Shown in pieces: positions 53,407 to 62,188 of a DNA stretch of 64,000 nucleotides. A model generated the notes under the pieces. The model saw only the letters and a program-made list of their open reading frames with translations, had not been told where the DNA came from and made no database searches. The position numbers and the translations under genes are program-made. Source of the DNA: Pseudoalteromonas rubra (GTDB taxonomy: Bacteria > Pseudomonadota > Gammaproteobacteria > Enterobacterales > Alteromonadaceae). Position 1 is the first letter of the stretch. Each line of letters begins with the position of its first letter. The stretch spans positions 186,001-250,000 of the forward strand of contig NZ_AHCD03000044.1 in the NCBI RefSeq assembly GCF_000238295.3, read 5' to 3'.

Positions 53407-54633
53407 CTAAACAATCACCCCCGGAATTTCCTTACCAAACCCAAGGTCTACGCCACACGCTTTAGCTGCGGTGTGCAGTACATCGTGCTGGTTGTAGCCA
53501 GAGCCGATGTCGCTGACTACGCCCCGGTTGATGCGCGCGCCGCCGCCGGCGATCAGATAGGCGCAGGGGTTGGCAGAGTGTTTGTCTGCATGGCCCATGT
53601 CGGTGGTTTCTAGTACTACTGTGCTGTCTAAGATGCCGGCTGCTTTGAGTTTTTGAATCAAATAGGCGCTCAGGCTGCCCAGGTGGCTGCGCATTTCGGT
53701 GTAGTACGGGTAGTTTGGCTGGCCGTTACTGCCACCATGGATGGCGTTGTGATAGTGCCCCTGGAAGTTCAGCTCAGGAATACGGAACTCTGACTGGTGG
53801 TTACCAAAGGCCAGTGATACCGAGCTGGTCAGGTTACATTGCAAAGCTGCCACGGCAATGTCTGCTTGCAGCCTGGCCTGCTGGCTGAAGGTATCAAAGG
53901 TCAACGGGAACTCAGTGTCATCGGGGGCAATGCCACAGGAGGTGCCGCCAGAGAGCTCATCTAAACGTCGCTGGGTGTCTGCAATGGCATCGAGGTGATC
54001 ATTCATGCGCTGTATTTCGTAGCCTGCGAGTCTGTTTTTAATCGCGTTGGCTGCCGACATATGCGCATTCATGATAGGTGTTTTACTGTTGCTGCCCTGG
54101 GCGCCGCCAAACACCATTTTATACACGGTGAAGGGGTTTTCCTGGAACGGCAAATGGTTACGGTTGTCTTTGGTTAAGTGACCCTGGCCATTACTGTGAA
54201 CGCCTAAGTTCAGATAACGAAATGGCAGGTTCGGGCCCAGTGCATTACCCATAGTGACGTCGTAACTGTCACCGCCCCAGTTCTGGGCGAGCAGTACTGG
54301 CATTCGGCCATGGCCTGCATTGGAGTGGGCCATGTTGACCATAAAGTTACATTCGGTTTTGACCGACTCATAGCCTGCCGACATCACGCCCAATTGCATG
54401 GTTTCACCACTGCCCGTGGGGTTCCAAAGCGACGCAATAGAGCCGCCCGGAATATAAATAGACACGGTTTTGTTGGGCAGCCCGGCGTCCATGGCATCGG
54501 CATGTCGTGCGTAAAGCAACCCTGATACCAGCGGCGATGTGCGGATCAGGGCGGTCGAAATACCCGACGCCATAAACATTTTTAATAAGCTGCGGCGTGA
54601 TATCGCCATGTTATTTAAATGCTCTTTTTTCAT
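53407..54633 (-). CDS. DUF1552 protein with Tat-type signal
   Basis: A 408-aa exported protein of the DUF1552 family, common in planctomycetes and found beside DUF1592/DUF1588 cytochrome proteins. The N-terminus has a twin-arginine signal (AISRRSLLKMFMASG). The mature region has many short His-containing motifs (NMAHSNAGHGRM, HYHNAIHGG, TTDMGHADKH) that could hold metal. It is the last gene of a three-gene operon, 30 bp after the cytochrome gene. Function is not established; a redox role with the cytochrome is inferred from context. Confidence 0.82.
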   Translation of the reverse strand: MKKEHLNNMAISRRSLLKMFMASGISTALIRTSPLVSGLLYARHADAMDAGLPNKTVSIYIPGGSIASLWNPTGSGETMQLGVMSAGYESVKTECNFMVNMAHSNAGHGRMPVLLAQNWGGDSYDVTMGNALGPNLPFRYLNLGVHSNGQGHLTKDNRNHLPFQENPFTVYKMVFGGAQGSNSKTPIMNAHMSAANAIKNRLAGYEIQRMNDHLDAIADTQRRLDELSGGTSCGIAPDDTEFPLTFDTFSQQARLQADIAVAALQCNLTSSVSLAFGNHQSEFRIPELNFQGHYHNAIHGGSNGQPNYPYYTEMRSHLGSLSAYLIQKLKAAGILDSTVVLETTDMGHADKHSANPCAYLIAGGGARINRGVVSDIGSGYNQHDVLHTAAKACGVDLGFGKEIPGVIV

Positions 54634-54663
54634 GTTACTAACCTCTTAATGTTGTGACCCGCA

Positions 54664-57600
54664 TTACTCGCTTCTGGACCAGGCTTTGCGATAACGCACC
54701 GACTTGAGTGAACCAAATTTCTCCAGCATGGCTCTCGGGCTTTCCTGCATCATGGTGTTGGTCAGTGTGTCGATTTCACACATATAACCGACCTGCTCTG
54801 TCTGAGACAGGCGCTTGTCTTCTTCACTCGTCGGGTCGATTGAGTCATGACCCACACCCATTACGTAGCGGAACATTTGCTGTGGTAAGCAGCTTTGAGC
54901 AGAAGACAGGTCGGCTATCACGGCACCTAACTGTTTAGTGCCGTTGAATGGCACAAAGTCACTGACCTGAGCGTACTTCTCAGGGGCGTAGAGGGTGCCC
55001 GATGCATTGATCACATTGCCGTTGTTGTCTTGATTGCGGATGTTGCCCACCGCATCAAAGTCTTCCATACCAAAGCCCATCGGGTTGATGTACTTTTCGT
55101 GGCAACTTGAACAAGGCTGACCTTCCGTTAAGCTGTGGTACTTGAGTCGGTTGGTGGTCGTCGGGTCTTGTAACAAGTCAGACAGCTCGGCGAGCCTTTG
55201 CTCTCGAGCTTCAAAGGTACCGGCTGGCGGATCGGGCTGCTCCTGACATAACATACGACGGCGCACTCTGACCGAGCGTAAGATAGGGTGCGATTCATCT
55301 ACTTCTGCCCAGCGCGACATAAACGCACCATTGGCTAAGATACCACCGCGTTGTGTGGTCTCAACTTTTTGCATTTCATCACCCGATACGCCAGGAATGT
55401 TGTAGTGGTTGGCTAGTAGCTGATTGACGAACGTGAAGTTGGCGGTATATAGCGAGCCAAATTTTTCGTCCGGCTGAGTCATGATGTAGGAGAAGGTTTC
55501 GTTGATCTCCGCTTTCATGGCAGGTACCAGATTGACAAAGCCCGGATAGTGGTCCTGATCTTTGCTGGCGACCTCTAAACTGCCTGTACCCAGCCAGCTG
55601 CCTACAAAATCACCCAACACGGGCTTAGCTTGCTCTGCCAGGCGGTTTGCATGGGCAATGATATGGGCTTCATCACGCAACTCATCACGTTCAGCGGCCT
55701 GCCACAGAAGCTGATCTGGCGTTGAACCGGTAAAGGTATAAGACAGGAAGGTGGCCATTTCCCATGAGGTCAGCTCAAAGGCGTCGTAATCCAGCTCCGA
55801 GTTATCCGGGTTCGCTTCGCCTAATTCATGACGATAAATAAACTGCGGCGAAGACAGCAAGCCTTCCAGTGCTAACTGCATGCCTGCTTCAACGTCGTTA
55901 TTGTTGAAAAAGCCGGTTGCGATCAGTCGGTAACTGTCTGCCTCATCCAGCGTTAGCGGACGGCGGAATATCTGTGGTGCTAACTCATCAATTAAACGGT
56001 TGGCACAGTCTTCATTAATGGCTGCACAAGTTAAAGCAGTCGAATAGCCATTATCAGCCACCCATTGTGCGATTTCTTCGGCAACCAGCAGGTAGTTGCT
56101 GTAGTTAGAAGGCTGCACAGCGGCATGGGTATTGTTGATGAAAAAGCCCACCTGAGAATCCGGCGACAGGCCGTCTGATACTGCGAAATCAACACCCAGT
56201 AAGTCTTCTACTGTGTTTTGATATTCGGTTTGGGTCAGTATTTTCAGCTGTCGTGCACCGTATGCCACAGGCGCGACACCCACATCACAGGTGAGTGGCG
56301 CAGGCCACAGGGTTTGCAGGTAATCCGCGATATCCGTAGCACATTGCTCATCACAGGCTCCCGGCGCGCCATAAGGCATAGTCGCGGTGATCACATCAAT
56401 CATGGCCTGTACATCACGTTCGGTATTAAGTGCAGGGAATGAACCCAGACCGCCGCCTTCAGAACCATGACAACCGGCACAGTTGGTTTTGTACAGTTCC
56501 ATGCCACGGGCAATGGGGTCGGTTTCAGTGACTGTGACGCGCGCTATATTACTCGGCTGGGAGGGCACTGAGTTGCTCAGCGCAATCACCTTGTAATCAA
56601 ACTCACCAGATTCCGGCAAACCCGACTCATAGTAACTGGCGTTAGAGGCAAGCGTTGCGGTGGTGTGCCAGCGGCCATCAAGCGATTTTAAACGCACCAG
56701 ATAATTGGTTTCGTTATTGCTGTTGTCGTACCAGCTTAATTGCGCCTGAGCTTCGGCCGATAGGACACTGGCGCTGAGCTCCGAAGGTGCAGCCGGTTTA
56801 GCCGCCATATCAACAGGCTCAAAACTGTCTTGCTCGGCTGATAAAAACGTCAGGTTAAAGTAAACCGGTACGGTCTCACCAATGCCACTCAGGTTGGCGA
56901 CTACTCGCAACGCCTCAATACCGTAGTCCATATCAAAGGTTTTACTATCGACTATCAAAGGCGTCAGCGTACTGACGTTAACATGGCCAGTTGCCAGCTT
57001 CACTACTAACACATCCAGGCTCATCTCTTGGTTTACGCCATGCAGGCTCATCTCACCTGTAACGGTTTGAACCGTCGGATTGCCCACTTCCAGCGTGCTC
57101 AGTAGCGCAGGGTCAATCTGAGTATTGAAGTACGCCGTTGGCAGTAATTCTGTTTCAAACAGTAAATCCATAACCCGGCTGTTTCTGATATCCACACCGG
57201 TAGACACGCTATTCAAATCGACTGCCAGGAGTATGCGCCCATCGGCATCAATACTGCCCGACAACGCAGGGGCTGCATTATCTTGCGATACAAACTGGTT
57301 CAGCTCTGCGACATGGTCTTTTTTGACCGATACATAGCTCAGAGAAGACTCAGTAGTGTCCAGCGCCCATAAGCCTGTTTCTGTGACAGCATCCGGGGGC
57401 GTAGTCGGGCCTGAGTTGCTACATACATCACCATTAAGGGTGATGGCAACGTCTTCGCTCAGGCCATTTTTACTGGCAACAAAACCTAGCCCAAATGACT
57501 GATTTGCATGGACGGTATGACCTTGTGAGGTGATGGTACACCCAGTGTCGTTACAGTCGAAATTGCCATTCCAGCCATTTTGCAGGGAGATGCCCTGGTT

Positions 57601-57834
57601 CCAGGTGAGTTCGAGAGACCAGTCGTTAATGCTCTGATCTGAGTCATTTGCAATGACTATCTCGGTTTTAAACCCATTGTTCCAGTTATCTGGAATGGTA
57701 AATGAACACTGTGCCGCCTGAGCAAACTGCGCACTCGCGATTAAACTCATGCAAACGGCAAATTTGGCGATAGCTGGCGCCCTTGAGCTGGCACGAGTAA
57801 AGGTAGAGAATCGTGTTAAGTTATTAAATATCAT
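54664..57834 (-). CDS. Multidomain secreted cytochrome c (CBM2-YceI-FnIII-cyt c-DUF1592/1588)
   Basis: A 1056-aa exported protein. In order: a signal peptide; a cellulose-binding type 2-like module (about 45-135, WNNGFKTEIVIAND, NGWNG); a YceI-like lipid-binding-type domain (about 155-335); a fibronectin-III-like region (SASVLSAEAQAQLSWYDNSN); a cytochrome c domain with CAGCH; and the planctomycete-type DUF1587, DUF1592, DUF1588 and DUF1585 set, where the second heme motif CSSCH lies. The C-terminus is DUF1585-like. Its start has a GGAGG ribosome site. It is 12 bp after the upstream gene. Probably an extracellular redox enzyme acting on a polysaccharide or hydrophobic substrate; the substrate is not readable. 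Confidence 0.82.
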   Translation of the reverse strand: MIFNNLTRFSTFTRASSRAPAIAKFAVCMSLIASAQFAQAAQCSFTIPDNWNNGFKTEIVIANDSDQSINDWSLELTWNQGISLQNGWNGNFDCNDTGCTITSQGHTVHANQSFGLGFVASKNGLSEDVAITLNGDVCSNSGPTTPPDAVTETGLWALDTTESSLSYVSVKKDHVAELNQFVSQDNAAPALSGSIDADGRILLAVDLNSVSTGVDIRNSRVMDLLFETELLPTAYFNTQIDPALLSTLEVGNPTVQTVTGEMSLHGVNQEMSLDVLVVKLATGHVNVSTLTPLIVDSKTFDMDYGIEALRVVANLSGIGETVPVYFNLTFLSAEQDSFEPVDMAAKPAAPSELSASVLSAEAQAQLSWYDNSNNETNYLVRLKSLDGRWHTTATLASNASYYESGLPESGEFDYKVIALSNSVPSQPSNIARVTVTETDPIARGMELYKTNCAGCHGSEGGGLGSFPALNTERDVQAMIDVITATMPYGAPGACDEQCATDIADYLQTLWPAPLTCDVGVAPVAYGARQLKILTQTEYQNTVEDLLGVDFAVSDGLSPDSQVGFFINNTHAAVQPSNYSNYLLVAEEIAQWVADNGYSTALTCAAINEDCANRLIDELAPQIFRRPLTLDEADSYRLIATGFFNNNDVEAGMQLALEGLLSSPQFIYRHELGEANPDNSELDYDAFELTSWEMATFLSYTFTGSTPDQLLWQAAERDELRDEAHIIAHANRLAEQAKPVLGDFVGSWLGTGSLEVASKDQDHYPGFVNLVPAMKAEINETFSYIMTQPDEKFGSLYTANFTFVNQLLANHYNIPGVSGDEMQKVETTQRGGILANGAFMSRWAEVDESHPILRSVRVRRRMLCQEQPDPPAGTFEAREQRLAELSDLLQDPTTTNRLKYHSLTEGQPCSSCHEKYINPMGFGMEDFDAVGNIRNQDNNGNVINASGTLYAPEKYAQVSDFVPFNGTKQLGAVIADLSSAQSCLPQQMFRYVMGVGHDSIDPTSEEDKRLSQTEQVGYMCEIDTLTNTMMQESPRAMLEKFGSLKSVRYRKAWSRSE

Positions 57835-57846
57835 CTTCTTTCCCTC

Positions 57847-59649
57847 CTATTCCTGCGCTTCAAACACTAAGTTAAAGCTCACGGGAACCGCGTAACTGAT
57901 CACAGATAAATTCGCCAGTGTTCTCAGTGTTTCTATGCCTGGCTCCAGGCCAAAGTCTGTCGCGTCCAGTACAACCGGCTTAAGGCTTTGCACCATGACT
58001 TTAGTGTGCGTAAGGCGGCGAACTGCCACGTCTGTAGTCACTTCGGCTATCACGCCTGTGAGATTCACAGTGGCGGTGACGGTCTGTTGTTCGGTGCTAC
58101 CGATAGGCATGGCGGCCAGGGCTGCATAATCAACCGCAAGCAGCACTTCGGCTTCAGGGAACAAGCTGGTATCGAATAGGTGCTCCTTCATTCTGCCATC
58201 CCGGGTTTCGTTACCCGTATTGACGCTGGTCAGATCCAAAGTGAGCCTTGCTGCCCCTTGCATAGAAATACTGCCGCTGAGGTTTTCAAAGGTGTGTGCT
58301 TCAACCACGTGTTGTTTTTTGGTGGAGACAAAGTAAAGGCTGGAGCTTTGTGGGTTTAACTCAAATGGTCCGGTGATGGGGGCCACATCCGGCTCTTCGA
58401 CCTGAATACTGATGGGCTGGCTGACCGTGGTATTGACCCCGTCATTGACCGATAGTTTGACCGTAAATGTACCTGTTTGATCGAAAACATAAGCAGGGTT
58501 TGGCTCGCTTGATGTATTACCGTTACCAAAATCCCAGCTGTACGTCAGGGCATCCCCGTCTGGATCGGAAGAGTCATTGCCATCAAAGTTTACCGTTAAA
58601 GGACGCTGGCCGTTTGTCACAGAAGCCGATGCAATAGCTGAGGGGGCACGATTAATATTGCCGTCTACCGAGCATAACCCGCCCAGTGAAGGCGTTGTTG
58701 GTGTGTCATTTTCTTGTGCCTTTTGGGCATTGAAACCAAAGTTCAAACTCTGACCCGGATTGATGGTGCCGTTGTAGTTTTCGTTGACGATCTCATACGG
58801 GTTATTGCCACTGTGATTGCCATGCCAGACGCCAGTCAGTCTAGTGTTGTCGGCAAATTCCATCAGTACTTTCCAGCCTGAAATGGCCACGCTCTCTGTA
58901 TTGGTGATAGTGACCTTGCCGCGAAAGCCGGAGATCCACTCTTGCTCCACTTCAAACAGACAGTGTGCTGATTCTGGCTGCGCTTCTTCAATAGAGAGCG
59001 CAATCGGTGCCGCCTGGTAGTCATTGGTGCCGTCGTTGATGGTTAATGACACCTGATAATCACCCGCCTGCTTAAAAGTATGTTGTGGGTTCATTTCATC
59101 TGAGTTTTGGCCGTTACCAAAATCCCACAGGTAGCTCAGGTTGTCCGATGCTGAGTTAGCTATTTCACTGTTGAACTGGATAGTTGCAGGTGCTGTGGCC
59201 CGAGTGTCAGACGCCGTAATGGCAACACTGACTTCGTTATTGTCATCCTGCCCGCCGCTCTCACAAATGCCAGATAAGCTCGGCGTAACCGCGGCTTGTC
59301 CGGCACTTTTCTGCACGTTGAAGCCAAAAGTCTTGGATGAATTTGGATTAATCTTGCGATTCCAGCTGAGGTTCTCAAATTGGTAGGGGTTGCTACCGCC
59401 CAGTTGAGCGCGCCAGGCGTTATTGATGGACTCACCCTGATTAAACTCTAATCCGACTGACCAGCCATCAATAGCGACATCGGTGTTGTTATACACGGTG
59501 ACTTCTGCGGTATAACCGCTTTGCCATTCGTTCTTCACTTTGAACTCGCATTGCGCAGCAAAGCCGTGTATGGAGTGCCCCAAAGCCAGTAAGCAGAGAC
59601 TGGTTTTTAAAAACCGGTGCTGCCTGGTGTTGTATTTACGTTGTCTCAT
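57847..59649 (-). CDS. Secreted CBM2 x2 / PKD x2 / YceI-like protein
   Basis: A 600-aa exported protein, first gene of the operon. After a signal peptide come a CBM2-like module (QCEFKVKNEWQSGYTAEVT), a PKD domain (SYLWDFGNGQNSDEMNPQH), a second CBM2 (CLFEVEQEWISGFRGKVTI), a second PKD (YSWDFGNGNTSSEPNPAY) and a C-terminal YceI-like domain. That last domain is clearly related to the one in the cytochrome protein downstream. The start at 59649 has a GGGGA site 7 nt upstream; an ATG at 59673 is also possible. With its neighbour it may bring a redox enzyme to a polysaccharide surface. Confidence 0.8.
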   Translation of the reverse strand: MRQRKYNTRQHRFLKTSLCLLALGHSIHGFAAQCEFKVKNEWQSGYTAEVTVYNNTDVAIDGWSVGLEFNQGESINNAWRAQLGGSNPYQFENLSWNRKINPNSSKTFGFNVQKSAGQAAVTPSLSGICESGGQDDNNEVSVAITASDTRATAPATIQFNSEIANSASDNLSYLWDFGNGQNSDEMNPQHTFKQAGDYQVSLTINDGTNDYQAAPIALSIEEAQPESAHCLFEVEQEWISGFRGKVTITNTESVAISGWKVLMEFADNTRLTGVWHGNHSGNNPYEIVNENYNGTINPGQSLNFGFNAQKAQENDTPTTPSLGGLCSVDGNINRAPSAIASASVTNGQRPLTVNFDGNDSSDPDGDALTYSWDFGNGNTSSEPNPAYVFDQTGTFTVKLSVNDGVNTTVSQPISIQVEEPDVAPITGPFELNPQSSSLYFVSTKKQHVVEAHTFENLSGSISMQGAARLTLDLTSVNTGNETRDGRMKEHLFDTSLFPEAEVLLAVDYAALAAMPIGSTEQQTVTATVNLTGVIAEVTTDVAVRRLTHTKVMVQSLKPVVLDATDFGLEPGIETLRTLANLSVISYAVPVSFNLVFEAQE

Positions 59650-59806
59650 GAAAGTTCCCCGAAACATTGCCATTTGACATGTTAATTCCCTGCTGCTCTT
59701 CGCGGGTTAAGCGTTGACCAGAGCTAACAGGCTGCAATAGCAAGAGCAAGTTCAGGTATGAGGAGAGACCAAAAGAGGGAGGTATGACAGCTCATGCCAT
59801 TGGCGT

Positions 59807-59883
59807 GAATACCAATATGCTTCGCAATGCGCATACAAAACAACAGTATGCACATTACGCTTCATTTATACTCATTGGCATTC
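59807..59883. repeat. Large imperfect inverted repeat (MITE-like or strong hairpin)
   Basis: Left arm GAATACCAAT..ATGCGCATAC and right arm GTATGCACAT..ATTGGCATTC pair over most of 30 bp, around an AAAACAACA loop, with an 8-nt bulge on the right arm. There is no coding capacity. It lies upstream of the minus-strand secreted operon and could be a mobile-element remnant or a processing/termination hairpin. Confidence 0.6.
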
Positions 59884-60428
59884 AGCAACCCCGCTATCTT
59901 AGTACGCACCTTAGACCGGAAGCTTTGCGTCCCTTCCTTTCGAAAGGTTTGCTATTTTAAGCCTGTCTGAGGAAGGTAGCCCAAAATTGCAATAATCACA
60001 AAGCCCACACATCAACTTTCACATTATTTGCACATTTCACCTGAAATAAGGCCAAAAGGCTGTTTGAAATTTGTTCCTGGCCATTATGAAGTCCTTAAAA
60101 TTTAATGATTTATGCTCAATTTTTGAAATGTGCACAATGTGGCTCAATTGTGCAAAGGGGTAGGGAGTGTGTCCTGAATTTGATTCTGTTTTGGTATATT
60201 TTTGTTTGTGATTAATGGACATCCTTTCCATATATCGAATGGGTGATTCTGGTATATTGCCTTTATTAGGGATGTTACGTCAGGCGTACAGGGTCGGCTC
60301 CGCCAGGTTTATAGGGTAATATTTGGTCAAGCAGTGAGTGAGGTGTGCTCAGTCACTGACAAGTACGTTGTTTTATTTAAGACGCGATGGTGATAAACGA
60401 TCATTAACAGGTTTTCCGGAGATATGTT
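59884..60428. other. Intergenic region with no gene
   Basis: An open frame at 60037-60231 (minus strand) lacks a ribosome site, so I reject it. The region between the inverted repeat and the next gene is AT-rich and unremarkable. A GGAG ribosome site lies just before the TTG start at 60429. Confidence 0.4.
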
Positions 60429-60848
60429 TTGAAGCAAAAAAGCAGACAGTTGTTACATGTGTTTGTCGTGGCATTGGGACTGATTTTTTCAATAATATAC
60501 AAAGCAACAACTAGTGAAAATGAGCATGTCAGGCTTGAAGAGGATGTTTCTAAGTTGCTCCTTAAAGATGGAGATAAAGCCAAATTACTCTATTTTTATG
60601 AATCAACTGACGTGACTTCATTAGATATTGGCGTTGAAGGCTTTAGCCGAAGTGACGCATTATTTGAAGAAAAGAAAAACCAGTACAAAGTAAAGACGCT
60701 GAACTTTGTCTGTTCGAACAATGTACTAAAGAAATACTTAGACGCTGGGGCTAAAATTATTATTGACCTGACGGTTGGTGAAAACCTCGCCGATATAATA
60801 GCTAACTTACATGTCACATCAGCTCGCTGTAGCAGGTTAGGGTTGTAG
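60429..60848 (+). CDS. Small membrane-anchored or secreted protein of unknown function
   Basis: A 139-aa protein. The N-terminal hydrophobic helix (about 8-25) is either an uncleaved anchor or a signal peptide. The rest is a mixed alpha/beta domain with two cysteines (about 98 and 134) and no family I recognise. Its start is a TTG with GGAG upstream, as ATG at 60424 is followed at once by a stop. It has no close neighbour. Confidence 0.55.
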   Translation: MKQKSRQLLHVFVVALGLIFSIIYKATTSENEHVRLEEDVSKLLLKDGDKAKLLYFYESTDVTSLDIGVEGFSRSDALFEEKKNQYKVKTLNFVCSNNVLKKYLDAGAKIIIDLTVGENLADIIANLHVTSARCSRLGL

Positions 60849-60953
60849 GATAAATCAGCATCAGAATATAAGTAACAGACACCAGTGCAAAGATTTTTCA
60901 GCTGGTTTTGGCGCTACTACGAGTATCTTGCAAAGAATGTGCTGGAGTTACTG

Positions 60954-61865
60954 TCATTTTTTAAATGCGCGCCTTGCCCTGGCAAGTTTATCTTTATCCA
61001 TTGTTGATGATACGTGCTCCCATAATTGTTCCTTGAGTGTATCAGGCACCTTTTCCAGGTCATCGGGTCGTTTTTGCGAAAATTCCCAACCTCCAAAAAA
61101 CCTGGCTGCCCCTTCTGTCTGTGCTGTATTTAGCTGGGTTGAGTTAATGATTGAGATGATGTTAGCCGTTGTGTAGTCAAACAGCATTTTCCTTGCAACA
61201 TCCTCATAGGATGGATAACCTGACCAAGGCCCTGCGCCGGAGCCATACCATTCGAGTAAAGCCAGGACCTGTAGGCGTTTATCTGGTATTGCAGCTGTGA
61301 ATGGGGTCATCAATCGCTGTGCATCTCTTGTGCCATAAGGGGTTAGGATCTCTGTCCAGACTGCGCTGATTGATGAGGGCATTGCACCAAGCCAGCGCTG
61401 CTCATTTTTCTGGTTTTGTACTTGCTCTTTCCTTTGCTTATCAAACATCTGTCGTGGCCACGGCATGCCGCGATCATCAAACCAGGTCAGCAATTTATCT
61501 GTATCGACTACAGAAGCATCACTGCTCCAGTGCGAGAAGCGTAAATAGTTACCGCTAATATATGATAGAGCCCCTAGCTCTTTATCACCTTTGTAGAAAT
61601 AAATTACGGGATTACCAACGCATAAACAGAGTCGCTCTGTTTCGGGGCGTTCAATTACCAGGCTGTTTTTCAAAGCTGATAAGTCTTCTCTTTTTTCGGA
61701 TTCAAATTGCACCAGTGCGTTTATTGGATCTTTTACTACTAACCTTTCTGCCTGCTCAATGATCTGGTGCAGTTGTTTTAGGTTAACAGGCTTCTGTGTC
61801 TCACTCGCATAGGTTACTGACATACAGCACACCAGAAAAATGGCATATAACAATCTGTATTTCAT
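60954..61865 (-). CDS. Secreted protein of unknown function
   Basis: A 303-aa exported protein with a signal peptide (MKYRLLYAIFLVCCMSVTYA). The mature chain is charged and helical, with a Trp-rich segment WYGSGAGPWSGYPSYEDVAR near residue 210 and a Lys-rich C-terminus. I do not recognise the family. It lies between two unrelated genes, on the opposite strand. Confidence 0.6.
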   Translation of the reverse strand: MKYRLLYAIFLVCCMSVTYASETQKPVNLKQLHQIIEQAERLVVKDPINALVQFESEKREDLSALKNSLVIERPETERLCLCVGNPVIYFYKGDKELGALSYISGNYLRFSHWSSDASVVDTDKLLTWFDDRGMPWPRQMFDKQRKEQVQNQKNEQRWLGAMPSSISAVWTEILTPYGTRDAQRLMTPFTAAIPDKRLQVLALLEWYGSGAGPWSGYPSYEDVARKMLFDYTTANIISIINSTQLNTAQTEGAARFFGGWEFSQKRPDDLEKVPDTLKEQLWEHVSSTMDKDKLARARRAFKK

Positions 61866-62188
61866 GGCAATTACTGCTTAAAAGAGATTCGTAGTGTAGA
61901 GTTATCATAATTCGTAGCCCTGTCAATTATAAGTATTTATTCGTTGCTAAACTTATCCGAGGGAATCAGGTGTTTTCATAGCTTGACTAAGCAGCATATA
62001 TGGAACTGCTATCTATTCGTTTATTCCATACTTTAACTAATTTGGCTCTATTAAACTTCTCTCAAAACAACTATCTGATTTGCTTATGAAGTGGCAAAAC
62101 TACTCTTGTGGCTCTACGCTTTATTGTTAGCTCTATTTTTATTCTATTTATTCAAGGTTGGCTGGGTAAGTTATTACAAGGGTTGTTT
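61866..62188. other. Intergenic region before the helicase gene
   Basis: No gene or hairpin is seen. It should hold divergent promoters for the secreted protein (leftward) and the helicase (rightward). An AAGGG ribosome site lies just before 62189. Confidence 0.4.

Noticed and set aside
60037..60231. 64-codon minus-strand open frame
   Set aside because: No ribosome site and no conserved-looking sequence.
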